A stretch of 35,091 nucleotides of DNA from Chloroflexota bacterium (GCA_016193545.1 JACPSA010000041.1:1-35091), one strand, 5' to 3'. Positions 16,108 to 24,661 are shown, counted from the stretch's first letter. The notes: generated from the letters alone by a model not told the origin. Translations and numbers: made by a program.

Positions 16108-17094
16108 TTAATCCAGTACCTTCAGACCGGTGTTATTGGCGTGGGTAATGAAGCAAGTACCGCCCATATTCTTATCCAGGAAACGGCGTGCCTTCTGCTC
16201 AAGGTCGGACAGGTCTTCCCCGAAAGCGAAGATGGCTGCCCCCCAGCTGCTCATGCCGACGCCAATGCCGCCATTCTGTTTCAGAAAGTCCTTGCACTGT
16301 AGAATGTTATGTGATTGGGCACGAAATTCGAACTTTTTGAAGCCGTATTTCTGCGTTTCCTCAAGGGCAGAGCCGAATGATTCCAGGTCTCGTTCCAGGA
16401 TAGCTGGCAGCATCTTGAGCAGTATCAGGTGGCAGATTGTCTGCACTTCGCTCAGCGGTACCGGACAGACGACTTTAAAGATTTGGACCTCGTGGATACC
16501 GGCCGTCTGCTCACCGGTGGGAATACAGATTAAGATGTCCCAGTCGGGGAAATCATAGTGTGCCAGCACCGGCGGCGGCATCAGGCCGCGTACGGCGGAA
16601 GAGGGAGTATACTCGCTCTTGCTGTTGGCGACGCCGTCGGCACGGAATTTATGACCGCCATCGAGGATAAACCCACCATGTTCGATGCTGGCGACTCCGA
16701 TGCCTGATGTGCCGCCGCGGTTCACTACCGAGCCTAACTCGGCAGCACTCACCGAGCGTCCGGCTAGATGGCAGAGTACTTTAGCCACTCCCACCATCAG
16801 TTGTGTGCCGCTGCCCAGACCCACATGGACTAAGGGCCGCTCTTCGATAACGATTTTAGCCGGCGGGAGGTCATAGCGTTGTATTACCGCCTGGGCCCCC
16901 TCATAGGCACGCTTAGCCACCGCCGGGTCGGGCGGATACTCAACCTCCAGGCGGTTGTTTTTTTTGGCATAAATCACAGTTTGGGGGTCTTCAAGGGTAA
17001 TGCCCGTGCCGCCATCGATACGTCCGATTTCTCCATTAAGGTCAATCAATCCCAGATGCAGACGGGAAGGAAAGGCAATTCTAACTTCATTCAT
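16108..17094 (-). CDS. Beta-RFAP synthase-like protein (GHMP fold, PRPP-aromatic C-ribosylation)
   Basis: This 328-residue protein carries the family signature throughout: PSRLHLGLIDLNGEIGRIDGG at the start, HVGLGSGTQLMVGVAK (90-105), NRGGTSGIGVASIEHGGFI with DGGH (125-147), and GGIGVGMSSWG (275-285). Beta-ribofuranosylaminobenzene 5'-phosphate synthase joins PRPP to 4-aminobenzoate with loss of CO2 in methanopterin synthesis. Homologues ForT and PyfQ make the C-C glycosidic bond of formycin and pyrazofurin. No other methanopterin genes are visible here, so the C-nucleoside or a new cofactor reading is possible. The start follows AAGGAGATAACAAT, which overlaps the stop codon of the aldolase gene, so expression is coupled. 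Family membership is strong; the acceptor substrate is unknown. Confidence 0.9.
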   Translation of the reverse strand: MNEVRIAFPSRLHLGLIDLNGEIGRIDGGTGITLEDPQTVIYAKKNNRLEVEYPPDPAVAKRAYEGAQAVIQRYDLPPAKIVIEERPLVHVGLGSGTQLMVGVAKVLCHLAGRSVSAAELGSVVNRGGTSGIGVASIEHGGFILDGGHKFRADGVANSKSEYTPSSAVRGLMPPPVLAHYDFPDWDILICIPTGEQTAGIHEVQIFKVVCPVPLSEVQTICHLILLKMLPAILERDLESFGSALEETQKYGFKKFEFRAQSHNILQCKDFLKQNGGIGVGMSSWGAAIFAFGEDLSDLEQKARRFLDKNMGGTCFITHANNTGLKVLD

Positions 17095-17098
17095 ATTG

Positions 17099-17905
17099 TT
17101 ATCTCCTTGTTCGTGTTTTCAGCGCCTTACCGGCTTCCTCAATGCTCAATCCCTGGTGAATCATTCGCCAGACGATATCCAGAAGTTCCGCTGGGCGAGC
17201 GCTTTGCCAGATGTTTCGTCCCATGACAATGCCCCGGGCGCCGCCCTTTAAAGCGCCGTTAATCATGTTGAGAGTGTCCAGGTCGGTATCGCACTTAGGC
17301 CCGCCGGCAATCATCACCGGCACCGGGCAGCCCGCGATAACCCGGTTGAAATCCTGGGGCGTATAGTATGTCTTGACCATGTCTGCCCCGTGCTCGACGG
17401 CGACACGTGCTCCTAGGGCCAAATACTGGGGGTCGAGCATTCTGTTTTCCATTGTCTTGCCCACACCCAGCACACCGAGCAGGGGCAGGTCATACTGGTG
17501 GCATTCGTCGGCTAGGTAGGCCATATTCATCAGTGTCTCATGCTCATTGGGGGAGCCGATAAAAGCGGTTGTAGCCAGGGCGTCAGCCCCGAGCCGAAGC
17601 GCCGTGTCTACGCTGGTGGTCAGTCCTTCATTGGTGAGGTCTTCACCGGCGATGGTGGCGGCGCCGCTGGCGCGCAGGATTATGCCCTGCCGGCCATCAG
17701 GCTCGAAGCAGGTGGTCAGTATTCCTTTAGTTATTAGCCAGGCATCTACTTTGCCGGTGGCGGACAGGGTGCGGATAGTCCTGGCGATATCGACCAGACC
17801 TGTCGTTGGCCCCAGCGCCATTCCGTGGTCTACGGCGATAATGAGTCCTTTGCCGCTGGCCGGGTTCAAGATGCGGTTCATGCGGTTTCGTTTACCTACT
17901 GTCAT
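17099..17905 (-). CDS. DhnA/LsrF-type class I aldolase
   Basis: This 268-residue (beta-alpha)8 protein shows IAVDHGMALGP (Asp26-His27), the Schiff-base region GADMVKTYYT with Lys178, IAGGPK (~199) and GGARGIVMGRNIWQ (221-234) for phosphate binding. This family includes archaeal class I fructose-bisphosphate aldolase, LsrF, and 2-amino-3,7-dideoxy-D-threo-hept-6-ulosonate (ADH) synthase. The last makes an aromatic precursor from an aldehyde and a triose or sugar phosphate. Sequence alone cannot choose between these. Its place beside a beta-RFAP-synthase-like gene and a TrpF-like gene favours a precursor-building role. The ATG at 17905 has AAGGAGACAAGCGGA upstream, and 30 bases separate it from the dehydrogenase stop. 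Confidence 0.88.
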   Translation of the reverse strand: MTVGKRNRMNRILNPASGKGLIIAVDHGMALGPTTGLVDIARTIRTLSATGKVDAWLITKGILTTCFEPDGRQGIILRASGAATIAGEDLTNEGLTTSVDTALRLGADALATTAFIGSPNEHETLMNMAYLADECHQYDLPLLGVLGVGKTMENRMLDPQYLALGARVAVEHGADMVKTYYTPQDFNRVIAGCPVPVMIAGGPKCDTDLDTLNMINGALKGGARGIVMGRNIWQSARPAELLDIVWRMIHQGLSIEEAGKALKTRTRR

Positions 17906-17935
17906 TCCGCTTGTCTCCTTAGACCCTAGTTCTCG

Positions 17936-18964
17936 TTAGATAAGCACAACCGCCTTGAGTAGATTATGTTCTCGTGTCTGCTGCACAGCATCGAGCAGCT
18001 TGTCCAGGCTAACGCGGTGGGAGATGATTTTCTCTACAGGCGCTTTTCCGGTGGAGATGAGACGGAGCGCCTGTTTAAAATCCGGCAGTGAAGACCCGAA
18101 GGTGCCGGTGAGTATAATCTCGCCGTAGTGCAGCCATCTGGGGTCGATGGTCAGGCGGGAACCCTTTGGCGCACCGCCAAAGATGTTGAATACTCCCGCA
18201 TTCCGTACCATGGGCAAATATTTTTCCATGACCTCGGTCGAACCCAGTGCGGCAATGACCAGGTCGGCGCCAATCTCGGTAATGGAGCGTACTGCCTGAA
18301 CAGGGTCGGTTTTACCGGCATCGATGACTTTCTCTGCTCCCAACTCTCGTGCTTTATCCAGGCGCTCCGGGATGACGTCGATAACGATAGTACGTGCGCC
18401 CTGCGCCTCAGCCGTCAGCAGGTGGAGCAGTCCCATAGGGCCGGCGCCGATGATGGCTATCCAGTCTCCTTTAGCGACTCCGGCGGAGCGGAAGGCGCTG
18501 AGGCAGCAACTGAGGGGTTCAGTCATGGCTGCCAGCTCCATGGAGAGGGAATTCTTAATAGGTAAGATACCCCCTAGGTCCACCAGAGTTTTGGGAATGC
18601 GGACATATTCAGCGAAACCACCGTCGGCGCCGTGTGCCAGGCCAAATTCGTGGAGGCAGAGGCTATGTCGTCCCCGACGGCAGAAGAAACATTCTCCGCA
18701 CGAGGCTATGGGGTAGACGGCAACCCTCTGGCCGGTGGTTAATTCCTTAACGCCAGCGCCGACTTCGTGTACCAGCCCGGCGACTTCATGTCCCAGAATA
18801 GTCGGTAAATTTCGGGGTGTGCTCTCACCGGACAAAATCTTGACATCGGTAGTGCATATTCCGCAGGCTTTTACTTCGATGACCACTTCCCCGGGCAGGG
18901 CGTGCGGTGTCTCCACCTCCTGGTAACGGAGGTCATTCTCACCATATAGTACGGCTGCTTTCAT
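17936..18964 (-). CDS. Zinc-dependent medium-chain alcohol/polyol dehydrogenase
   Basis: This 342-residue protein has the medium-chain dehydrogenase layout. Catalytic zinc ligands lie at Cys37 (CGICTTD) and in GHE (58-60). The four-Cys structural zinc loop is complete (CGECFFCRRGRHSLC, Cys 89/92/95/103), and a Rossmann motif IIGAGPMGLL appears near residue 172 for NAD(P). Family relatives oxidise polyols, threonine or sugar alcohols, so a sugar-like or seven-carbon intermediate from the neighbouring aldolase is plausible but inferred. The start codon follows the TrpF-like stop by only three bases (a second TAA), with no clear Shine-Dalgarno, which again suggests coupled translation. Possible alternative substrates are L-threonine or sorbitol-like compounds. 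Confidence 0.9.
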   Translation of the reverse strand: MKAAVLYGENDLRYQEVETPHALPGEVVIEVKACGICTTDVKILSGESTPRNLPTILGHEVAGLVHEVGAGVKELTTGQRVAVYPIASCGECFFCRRGRHSLCLHEFGLAHGADGGFAEYVRIPKTLVDLGGILPIKNSLSMELAAMTEPLSCCLSAFRSAGVAKGDWIAIIGAGPMGLLHLLTAEAQGARTIVIDVIPERLDKARELGAEKVIDAGKTDPVQAVRSITEIGADLVIAALGSTEVMEKYLPMVRNAGVFNIFGGAPKGSRLTIDPRWLHYGEIILTGTFGSSLPDFKQALRLISTGKAPVEKIISHRVSLDKLLDAVQQTREHNLLKAVVLI

Positions 18965-18967
18965 TTA

Positions 18968-19672
18968 TTATCTTTTTATCGGGACGACTCTGCGGATAGC
19001 CAACATTAGCTGGTGTAGCTTCTTGGCGTCTTTATGTCCGGGGGTGCTTTCTACCCCGTTGCACAGGTCGATGCCGTAGGGACGGACGAGTTCGATGGCG
19101 GACTGGATATTCTGCGGGTTGATGCCACCGGCCAGAAAAGTCCGTACCGAAGTAGCTTGCACCAGCTTGCGGGCAATATCCCAGTTGCTCACCTGACCGG
19201 TCCCGCCATAGCGCCGGTTACCCTGTGGTGAGCTGGCTACGGTATCGATAAGTATGGCATCGATACCGGCATCAATCAGGGAATCTATCCTGTGCCGGTA
19301 TTCAGCGATATCGATTTCTCCCAGGCCACGGGGTGGGAGGTGGATAGATTTCCACAATTCACAGGTCACAATGTTTTTGAGATTCTTGACTAAAGAAGGT
19401 GGTTCTTGCCCTAAAAGTTGCACGGCATGGGGATGCAAAGTGGATACCATTTTCTGTATCTGCTTCGCCGACCAGTTGAAAACCACCGTGACTACCGGTA
19501 GGGTCGACTGCTGGCAAATCGGCAGCGCCTGTTCTACGGTTAAGCGTCGCGGCGAGTAATCAATCTCGATAATGACGCCGATATAATCGGCACCAGCTTC
19601 CGCGGCCAAACGGGCGTCATCGATACTGGTGATACCGCAAACTTTTACCTTGACTTTTTTTTGAGCGGACAA
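18968..19672 (-). CDS. trpF: Phosphoribosylanthranilate isomerase-like (TrpF-type) protein, first gene of the seven-gene operon
   Basis: This 234-residue barrel has the TrpF pattern: KVCGITSIDDARLAAEAGADYIG with Cys12 as the usual general base, SPRRL (Arg42 area), AVQLLGQE, and AILIDT with Asp143 as the usual general acid. GGTGQVSNWDI, LAGGINPQNI and GVESTPGHKD complete it. TrpF opens the ribose ring of N-phosphoribosylanthranilate in tryptophan synthesis. No other trp gene is present, so the protein may act on a different phosphoribosyl-aromatic substrate in this operon, or be a displaced tryptophan enzyme. Translation starts at TTG (19672-19670) behind AGGT. Two TGTCAATC direct repeats lie just upstream (19700-19723). 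Residue Asn205 occupies a position that is usually Ser or Gly in the phosphate site. Confidence 0.85.
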   Translation of the reverse strand: MSAQKKVKVKVCGITSIDDARLAAEAGADYIGVIIEIDYSPRRLTVEQALPICQQSTLPVVTVVFNWSAKQIQKMVSTLHPHAVQLLGQEPPSLVKNLKNIVTCELWKSIHLPPRGLGEIDIAEYRHRIDSLIDAGIDAILIDTVASSPQGNRRYGGTGQVSNWDIARKLVQATSVRTFLAGGINPQNIQSAIELVRPYGIDLCNGVESTPGHKDAKKLHQLMLAIRRVVPIKR

Positions 19673-19699
19673 AGCGACCTAGCGGAAAATACGCCGCAG

Positions 19700-19723
19700 T
19701 GTCAATCCGCTTGTCAATCGGAT
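19700..19723. promoter_or_regulatory. Two 12-base direct repeats (TGTCAATCSG) upstream of the operon
   Basis: TGTCAATCCGCT (19700-19711) and TGTCAATCGGAT (19712-19723) lie in the 64-base gap between the transglutaminase stop and the TrpF-like start. On the minus strand each half reads as TTGACA, so this may be a promoter or a regulator site. No good -10 is visible at the right spacing. Confidence 0.3.
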
Positions 19724-19736
19724 GTTATCCTGGCCA

Positions 19737-22229
19737 TCAGCCTAGATGTAACAGGCGCTTGAGCAGGGCACGGTAGACATCACGCCAGGACTGCTGCAGC
19801 CTTATCTCCTGTAGCAGGAATAACGTCTTTCTGGGGCTGAACCGGCTCTGTATGTAAGCCTGGGCGATATCATCGATAGCTTCAGTCTGTGCCGGAATAA
19901 CCGACGCCAGCCGGGTACAGTATTCCAGGGGTGTCTCGTACGGGTTGGGTCCCGATTTGACTAATGAAGCCAGCCAGCTCATCCTGGCATAAACATTGAA
20001 GGCGTTGTCGGCTCCGGTGAAGCGCCGCAGCCAGCGATAAAGGAGTATTGCCGCAGCCAGCATCACTAATAGCTGGATACTGATTGTGGGGAAAGGTGTG
20101 ACTTGCCCCGGCTTTTTAGAGAGGCTGTTATCATCCGAGGCAGCACCCGAGGGGCCGCCTAGCTCGTCTTCATCTTCAGAAGTGGCAATGCTGGAGTTGG
20201 CGTTTGTTTCATCGGGGATGTTTACCTGGTTTTCCAGACGGGTAGTCGCCTCGAATTCTACCCAGCCGTAGCCGGGGAAGTAAATCTCCGGCCAGGCATG
20301 ATAGTCCCTTGCTCGTACGATAAGCTTGCCGGTATTTTTATCTAATTTGCCGTGGAGATAGCCGGTATTGAGCCGGGTGGGTACGCCTATTGAACGGAGC
20401 ATAACGGCCATGCTTGAGGCGAAGTTGACACAATCGCCCTCTTGCTGCTTGAAGATAAAATAGTCTACAGGGTCGACCTCTGCCGGAAAAGACTCCACCG
20501 CTTCGTTATATTTGAACCTGTTGAGGAAGCGTTTAATAATTATCGCTTTGTCATAGGCCGTTACAGCTCCCTCGGTAAGTTCTTTGCTGAAGCGTTTGAC
20601 ACGTTCCGGGAGACTGTCAGGTAATTGCAGATAGTAATCAATAATCTGCTGAGTATAGTTGTCGCCGGCTTGAGACAGTTCGTCAGGTGTGGCAGTAAGA
20701 GTGCTGGCTGTCAGTTCATAGCGCTGATTAGGTTTTAGCAGTTGTGGTGCGATGATGGCAACAATGTCTCCGGCGTTTCCATGTGCCTGGCTTGTTCCAT
20801 CTGTGGTTATGTTATTGCTCTGGGGTATTAACCCGGGGATACCTGGTGGTGGGAGGCTGGAACTATCGGTGACGCTGCCCGGCGGTATGTTCGCTGGCTG
20901 AGGTTCTTTAGTCTTGTTTAGCTCCGGTAGCGTATCTACCGGCGGTGGAACTTGTCCGGAGGGAGCAGGCAAGGTCTCATTTGTAGAAGGAATGGAGTCA
21001 GCAGTGGTGGCCGGTAAGATGGTGTTGGGTATAGACGCTGTAGAAGTCTCCAGTAAAACCGGGATATTGGTAGATACAAATTCGCCGGCAGTCAGCAGGA
21101 CATCTGTTTTTAGTCTGGTTTCCACGGTATACGTCATCTTCTGGCGTTTAGGTGCCTCGGTTTCAGTGATAGGTGTTTCCGGTTTGAGCATGTGATTGGT
21201 CATAGCATTGCTGGTCCATCCCCAGGAGTAGTAAGTATCGTACCTTCTGGTGCGCCAGTAAGAAGGCCGCTCAGCGGTAATGACGAATTGTATCTCATTA
21301 CTGTAGTCGATATTATCGCTGAAAGATAGTTTTTCTTGGTCACTGCTTCTGATGATATTCCATTTTCCGGGCACGGCAGCAAAGAGATTTAACCAGTAAT
21401 TTTCGGCATTCTTCGCCCAGGGGATGGCGGCGTTAGTCACGGTTTCCAGCTGCTTAACCTGGATTTCAGGTGTGAACCAGGCGCTGGAAACGGTCAGAAG
21501 GCTGATAATAACTACTGAAGCGGTGAAGTAGACCATACCATGTTTAGGATAATCGGTACCATATTTCTGGAATTGGCTATGTTCTCGGTACAGATTTGTC
21601 AAGCCAATCAATAACATTGACATTAAGAAATAAATAATGAAGAAGTGATAGTATTGTTGAGTCAGATTAGCAAGATTGACCAGAATGATAATGGCGCCCA
21701 GAGAAACTGCTACCCACGCATTTTGTTTGCGCAAGATTAGCCATGTTGAGATATTACCCGTCAGCCAGCTGAGGAAAACAAGAAATACGGCGAAGTGCAG
21801 TATTCCCTCGCTGGGCTTGGTCAGGCTGATTGCCTGCCACCAGGACTTCAAAATAGCTATCAAGTGATTAGAGTCCGGAGTGGTGTCCGGCAGGGGTAAG
21901 AGAATAGCTGTTTGCCACACGGTAATCACAACTCCGAGGACTATGATGATGGAAAGTGTTACGGCATTATGAACTCGGGTTTTGACCAGTAGCCAGACGG
22001 TCAGTATGGCCAGGCTGAGGACCAGTGTCAGCGATGGTTGCGGTGTTATCCACTGGGCTTGCTCAACGGAACGCAGAGCGATAGCTAGAGTCAGAAAAAC
22101 AAGCAAGACGCTTACCCACTCTGGCCCGCTGCCCAGCCAGAACCTGAGACCCGATGGCAATAGTCGGTATCTTCGGGTTATTCCGGTCAAATAAGCTATG
22201 AATCTGCTTTCTTTCTGGTTCCTATTCAA
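19737..22229 (-). CDS. Membrane transglutaminase-like protease-fold protein (TgpA-type)
   Basis: This 830-residue protein starts at TTG (22229). About six or seven hydrophobic helices fill residues 20-255 and are followed by an extracellular region. A Pro/Ser/Thr-rich linker (~400-485) comes before the transglutaminase core, which shows QEGDCVNFASS (Cys600), DYHAWPEIYFPGYGW (His644) and WVEFEAT (Glu660 in place of the usual Asp of the triad). A further transmembrane helix lies near residue 705-725, followed by a cytoplasmic tail (DUF4129-like). This domain architecture is commonly found with MoxR and DUF58 genes, as here. The proteins are thought to work together on a membrane or surface substrate, but no precise reaction is known. 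The start has GAGG about 13 bases away, which is weak. Confidence 0.88.
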   Translation of the reverse strand: MNRNQKESRFIAYLTGITRRYRLLPSGLRFWLGSGPEWVSVLLVFLTLAIALRSVEQAQWITPQPSLTLVLSLAILTVWLLVKTRVHNAVTLSIIIVLGVVITVWQTAILLPLPDTTPDSNHLIAILKSWWQAISLTKPSEGILHFAVFLVFLSWLTGNISTWLILRKQNAWVAVSLGAIIILVNLANLTQQYYHFFIIYFLMSMLLIGLTNLYREHSQFQKYGTDYPKHGMVYFTASVVIISLLTVSSAWFTPEIQVKQLETVTNAAIPWAKNAENYWLNLFAAVPGKWNIIRSSDQEKLSFSDNIDYSNEIQFVITAERPSYWRTRRYDTYYSWGWTSNAMTNHMLKPETPITETEAPKRQKMTYTVETRLKTDVLLTAGEFVSTNIPVLLETSTASIPNTILPATTADSIPSTNETLPAPSGQVPPPVDTLPELNKTKEPQPANIPPGSVTDSSSLPPPGIPGLIPQSNNITTDGTSQAHGNAGDIVAIIAPQLLKPNQRYELTASTLTATPDELSQAGDNYTQQIIDYYLQLPDSLPERVKRFSKELTEGAVTAYDKAIIIKRFLNRFKYNEAVESFPAEVDPVDYFIFKQQEGDCVNFASSMAVMLRSIGVPTRLNTGYLHGKLDKNTGKLIVRARDYHAWPEIYFPGYGWVEFEATTRLENQVNIPDETNANSSIATSEDEDELGGPSGAASDDNSLSKKPGQVTPFPTISIQLLVMLAAAILLYRWLRRFTGADNAFNVYARMSWLASLVKSGPNPYETPLEYCTRLASVIPAQTEAIDDIAQAYIQSRFSPRKTLFLLQEIRLQQSWRDVYRALLKRLLHLG

Positions 22230-22242
22230 GACTCGCTGTACC

Positions 22243-23469
22243 TCAAATATATCTCGTGTGCAGGGAGGCGACTCTGTTATCCAGAGCTCTGGCTAATTCG
22301 TCTCCTTTTCTGACGGTATAGACTTGGATGCCGTTGGCACTAAGGTTGTGTGCGGTGTTTAGTTGGCCGGCGGTACCGCCAAAGCTGGCTGGTTCGAGCA
22401 GGATAGCCACTGCCAGGTTGTCACGGCCTTTGAGCTGCCGGATAGCGGTCACCATCTCTTTACTGTCTGAAGGTGTGATAACAACGGCGATAGAATTGCC
22501 GTTAAAGTGTTCCATCTGGCTGGAAATCAATTGGCTGACGGGTGTCTCTCCGCTTGCTTTCATTAAGGCGAGGGCTTCCATCAGTCGCCCCAAGTGTTGC
22601 TCTCCCCTCTCAGGTGGGAAAAAGTAAGGTCGGTCGCCTGAAGCCGTCAATCCCACCTGCATGCCGCTATCGATATATTTTTTTATGAGAGAAGCGGCAA
22701 TAGTGATAGCATATTCTTCGGTGGTCTCGTCGCCTTCACCAAGTTGAGGGGCCTGTTGCATATCGATGATAATCCAAACGCTTTCCGAACCGCTATGAGA
22801 ATGGTCAGTATCAAACATCTTGACCATTAGCTTGCCGGCGTGAGCGGTACTGTGCCAGTGGATGTGGTTAAGACTGTCGCCGGTAGTGTATTCTCGTACG
22901 CTGGAGGCATTAGGACTGATTTGACTAAATGACCGGTAGCCGGAGTTATAACCGAAGACACTGAGAGGCGATGATTCAAAGAAGGGTAATTGCAGTGTTG
23001 CCGGGTAGATAAGGATAGGGTGTGATTTTCCCAGGTTTCGTTGCCGGGAGAAAAGACCGAACGGGTCCGTGGCGGTAACAGTAATCGAGCCCAGGCTGTA
23101 TTGGCCCCGGCGTCGGCAATGAACATTGCTCTGCCAGCAGTAAGAGCCTCCCGCAGGCAAATTCAATACCGTCATGTTGTGATATCCCGGTATATCGGTA
23201 GTCTCGGCTACTTTAAGCAATAGTTTGGGTAACTTGCTCTGGTTGAATAGAGTCACTTCTTTGTCGAATCGCTCACCAACCTGGCAATTGTCCGGCGGTT
23301 GACTAGCTTGAATCCTGATACCACGCAGTCCGAACAGTGCCCACAGGTAGCTGATTAAAAGTACCAGTGCTAGAAGGACGGAGAGTCTCAATACCAGTAC
23401 CAGACCCTCAGCTAGAGCTAGAAACAGGAGAATCGGGAGCAGGATAAAAATGATAGTTCGGATTTTCAT
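22243..23469 (-). CDS. DUF58 / von Willebrand-like membrane protein
   Basis: The protein has 408 residues. Two closely spaced hydrophobic helices form the N-terminus (residues ~5-50). The remainder contains the DUF58 hallmarks: TATDPFGLFSRQR (about residue 130) and EYTTGDSLNHIHWHSTAHAGKLMVKMFD near 190-215. A C-terminal VWA-like part carries IIIDMQQAP. DUF58 proteins usually sit in operons with MoxR ATPases and transglutaminase proteins, which is the arrangement found here. They are probably membrane-bound parts of a MoxR-assisted assembly or folding system. The gene begins 53 bases after the MoxR stop and ends 13 bases before the transglutaminase start. No unusual residues were noticed. Confidence 0.9.
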   Translation of the reverse strand: MKIRTIIFILLPILLFLALAEGLVLVLRLSVLLALVLLISYLWALFGLRGIRIQASQPPDNCQVGERFDKEVTLFNQSKLPKLLLKVAETTDIPGYHNMTVLNLPAGGSYCWQSNVHCRRRGQYSLGSITVTATDPFGLFSRQRNLGKSHPILIYPATLQLPFFESSPLSVFGYNSGYRSFSQISPNASSVREYTTGDSLNHIHWHSTAHAGKLMVKMFDTDHSHSGSESVWIIIDMQQAPQLGEGDETTEEYAITIAASLIKKYIDSGMQVGLTASGDRPYFFPPERGEQHLGRLMEALALMKASGETPVSQLISSQMEHFNGNSIAVVITPSDSKEMVTAIRQLKGRDNLAVAILLEPASFGGTAGQLNTAHNLSANGIQVYTVRKGDELARALDNRVASLHTRYI

Positions 23470-23522
23470 AGTTTTGATGCGGAGATTGTATTTAGTGACA
23501 AACCGCCTGAGCCAGTATCGTT

Positions 23523-24488
23523 TTACCTTTTGGCTTTGGCAAATGTTCCGGGTACGGGTACCGTTTCCAGTAGTTCATCAATAGTAACTTTACCATCCTT
23601 ATCCTGTGAATCTGACGAGTGGACTATTATCCGATGAGCCAGGACCGGTTTGGCTAAAATTTTGACGTCATCCGGTAAAACAAAGTCGCGTCCCTGGATT
23701 AAAGCATAGGCCTGGGCGGTGCGGAAAAGACCTAAAGCACCCCGGGGGGAAGCTCCCAGGTGTATCATCGGATTATGGCGTGTTGCGGCCACCAATGCTA
23801 CGATGTACTGCTTTACTAAATCATCCACGTAAATAGCCTTCACGGCTTGCTGAAGCGTCAAAACGTCAGCCGCATTAGCCACCGGACTAAGTTGTTCGAT
23901 AGGATGAGTATACTGTTGTTTTTCCATAATGGTTATTTCGTCAGCTGGAGATGGATAGCCCAGAGATATCCGGAGCAGAAACCTGTCCAGTTGTGTCTCC
24001 GGAAGGGGGAAAGTGCCTTCATATTCTATGGGATTTTGGGTGGCTAAAATGTGAAAGGGAGGAGGTATCTGATGGGTAACACCATCTACGGTCACTTGTC
24101 CTTCCTCCATACATTCCAAGAGAGCTGATTGAACCTTGGGTGTAGCCCGGTTGATTTCGTCAGCCAGGACTATTTGTGCCATGATTGGACCGGGGCGAAA
24201 CTCGAAGTCGGCTGTTTTCTGGTTATAGACCGAAACTCCGGTAATGTCGCCGGGCAGCATATCAGGAGTGAACTGGATTCGCTTGAATGTGCAATCTATG
24301 GATTTGGCCAGGCTGCGGGCGAGCATGGTCTTACCAACGCCCGGAGCGTCCTCGATAAGCAAATGCCCTTTGGTAGTCAAAGCTATTACGGCCAGCACGA
24401 TTGCTTCCTTCTTGCCGAGAATGACTGTCCCCATGTTATCTATTATTTTCTCGGCCATCTTTTGTGCTGCTTTTGTTGAGTTCTCCAT
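23523..24488 (-). CDS. MoxR-family AAA+ ATPase
   Basis: This 321-residue ATPase carries Walker A EDAPGVGKT (~residue 46-54), Walker B VLADEINRATPK (~107) and sensor 1 ILATQNPIEYEGTFPLPE (~147). An arginine-rich DRFLLR stretch follows (~168). These are standard for MoxR/RavA-type AAA+ proteins, which act as chaperone-like ATPases. The ATG at 24488 follows GGAGGG by five bases. It is the first gene of the MoxR-DUF58-transglutaminase run, and a predicted promoter lies at 24555-24583. The unit is likely to remodel or activate the membrane proteins encoded after it, as is proposed for related operons. Its client is not known. Confidence 0.93.
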   Translation of the reverse strand: MENSTKAAQKMAEKIIDNMGTVILGKKEAIVLAVIALTTKGHLLIEDAPGVGKTMLARSLAKSIDCTFKRIQFTPDMLPGDITGVSVYNQKTADFEFRPGPIMAQIVLADEINRATPKVQSALLECMEEGQVTVDGVTHQIPPPFHILATQNPIEYEGTFPLPETQLDRFLLRISLGYPSPADEITIMEKQQYTHPIEQLSPVANAADVLTLQQAVKAIYVDDLVKQYIVALVAATRHNPMIHLGASPRGALGLFRTAQAYALIQGRDFVLPDDVKILAKPVLAHRIIVHSSDSQDKDGKVTIDELLETVPVPGTFAKAKR

Positions 24489-24554
24489 CGCTGCCCTCCA
24501 AATGTTATCGAGTCTTTTCTGGTGACAACACCTTTTCTTTGTGTCTCTATTTTA

Positions 24555-24583
24555 ATTGTAACATAAAAGAGATAAATAGTTAA
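24555..24583 (-). promoter_or_regulatory. Predicted promoter of the moxR operon
   Basis: On the minus strand TTAACT is followed by 17 bases and TACAAT, with TG one base before the -10 (extended -10). The -10 lies about 67 bases upstream of the ATG at 24488. Confidence 0.6.
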
Positions 24584-24632
24584 AAAACCAATAATTACTC
24601 TGTCGGAACGGGGTCGGTTCGTTAAGATGACG

Positions 24633-24661
24633 TGTCGCTTTAAGAGTTATTATTGTATAAT
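24633..24661 (+). promoter_or_regulatory. Predicted promoter of the crotonase gene
   Basis: TATAAT (24656-24661) is a perfect -10 about 70 bases upstream of the crotonase ATG. The -35 at 17-base spacing (TGTCGC) is poor, so only the -10 is reliable. Confidence 0.4.

Noticed and set aside
16108..17094. Homoserine or mevalonate-type GHMP kinase as the call for this protein
   Set aside because: The PSRLHLGLIDLNG, RGGTSGIG and SSWG motifs are specific to the beta-RFAP synthase group rather than to kinases.
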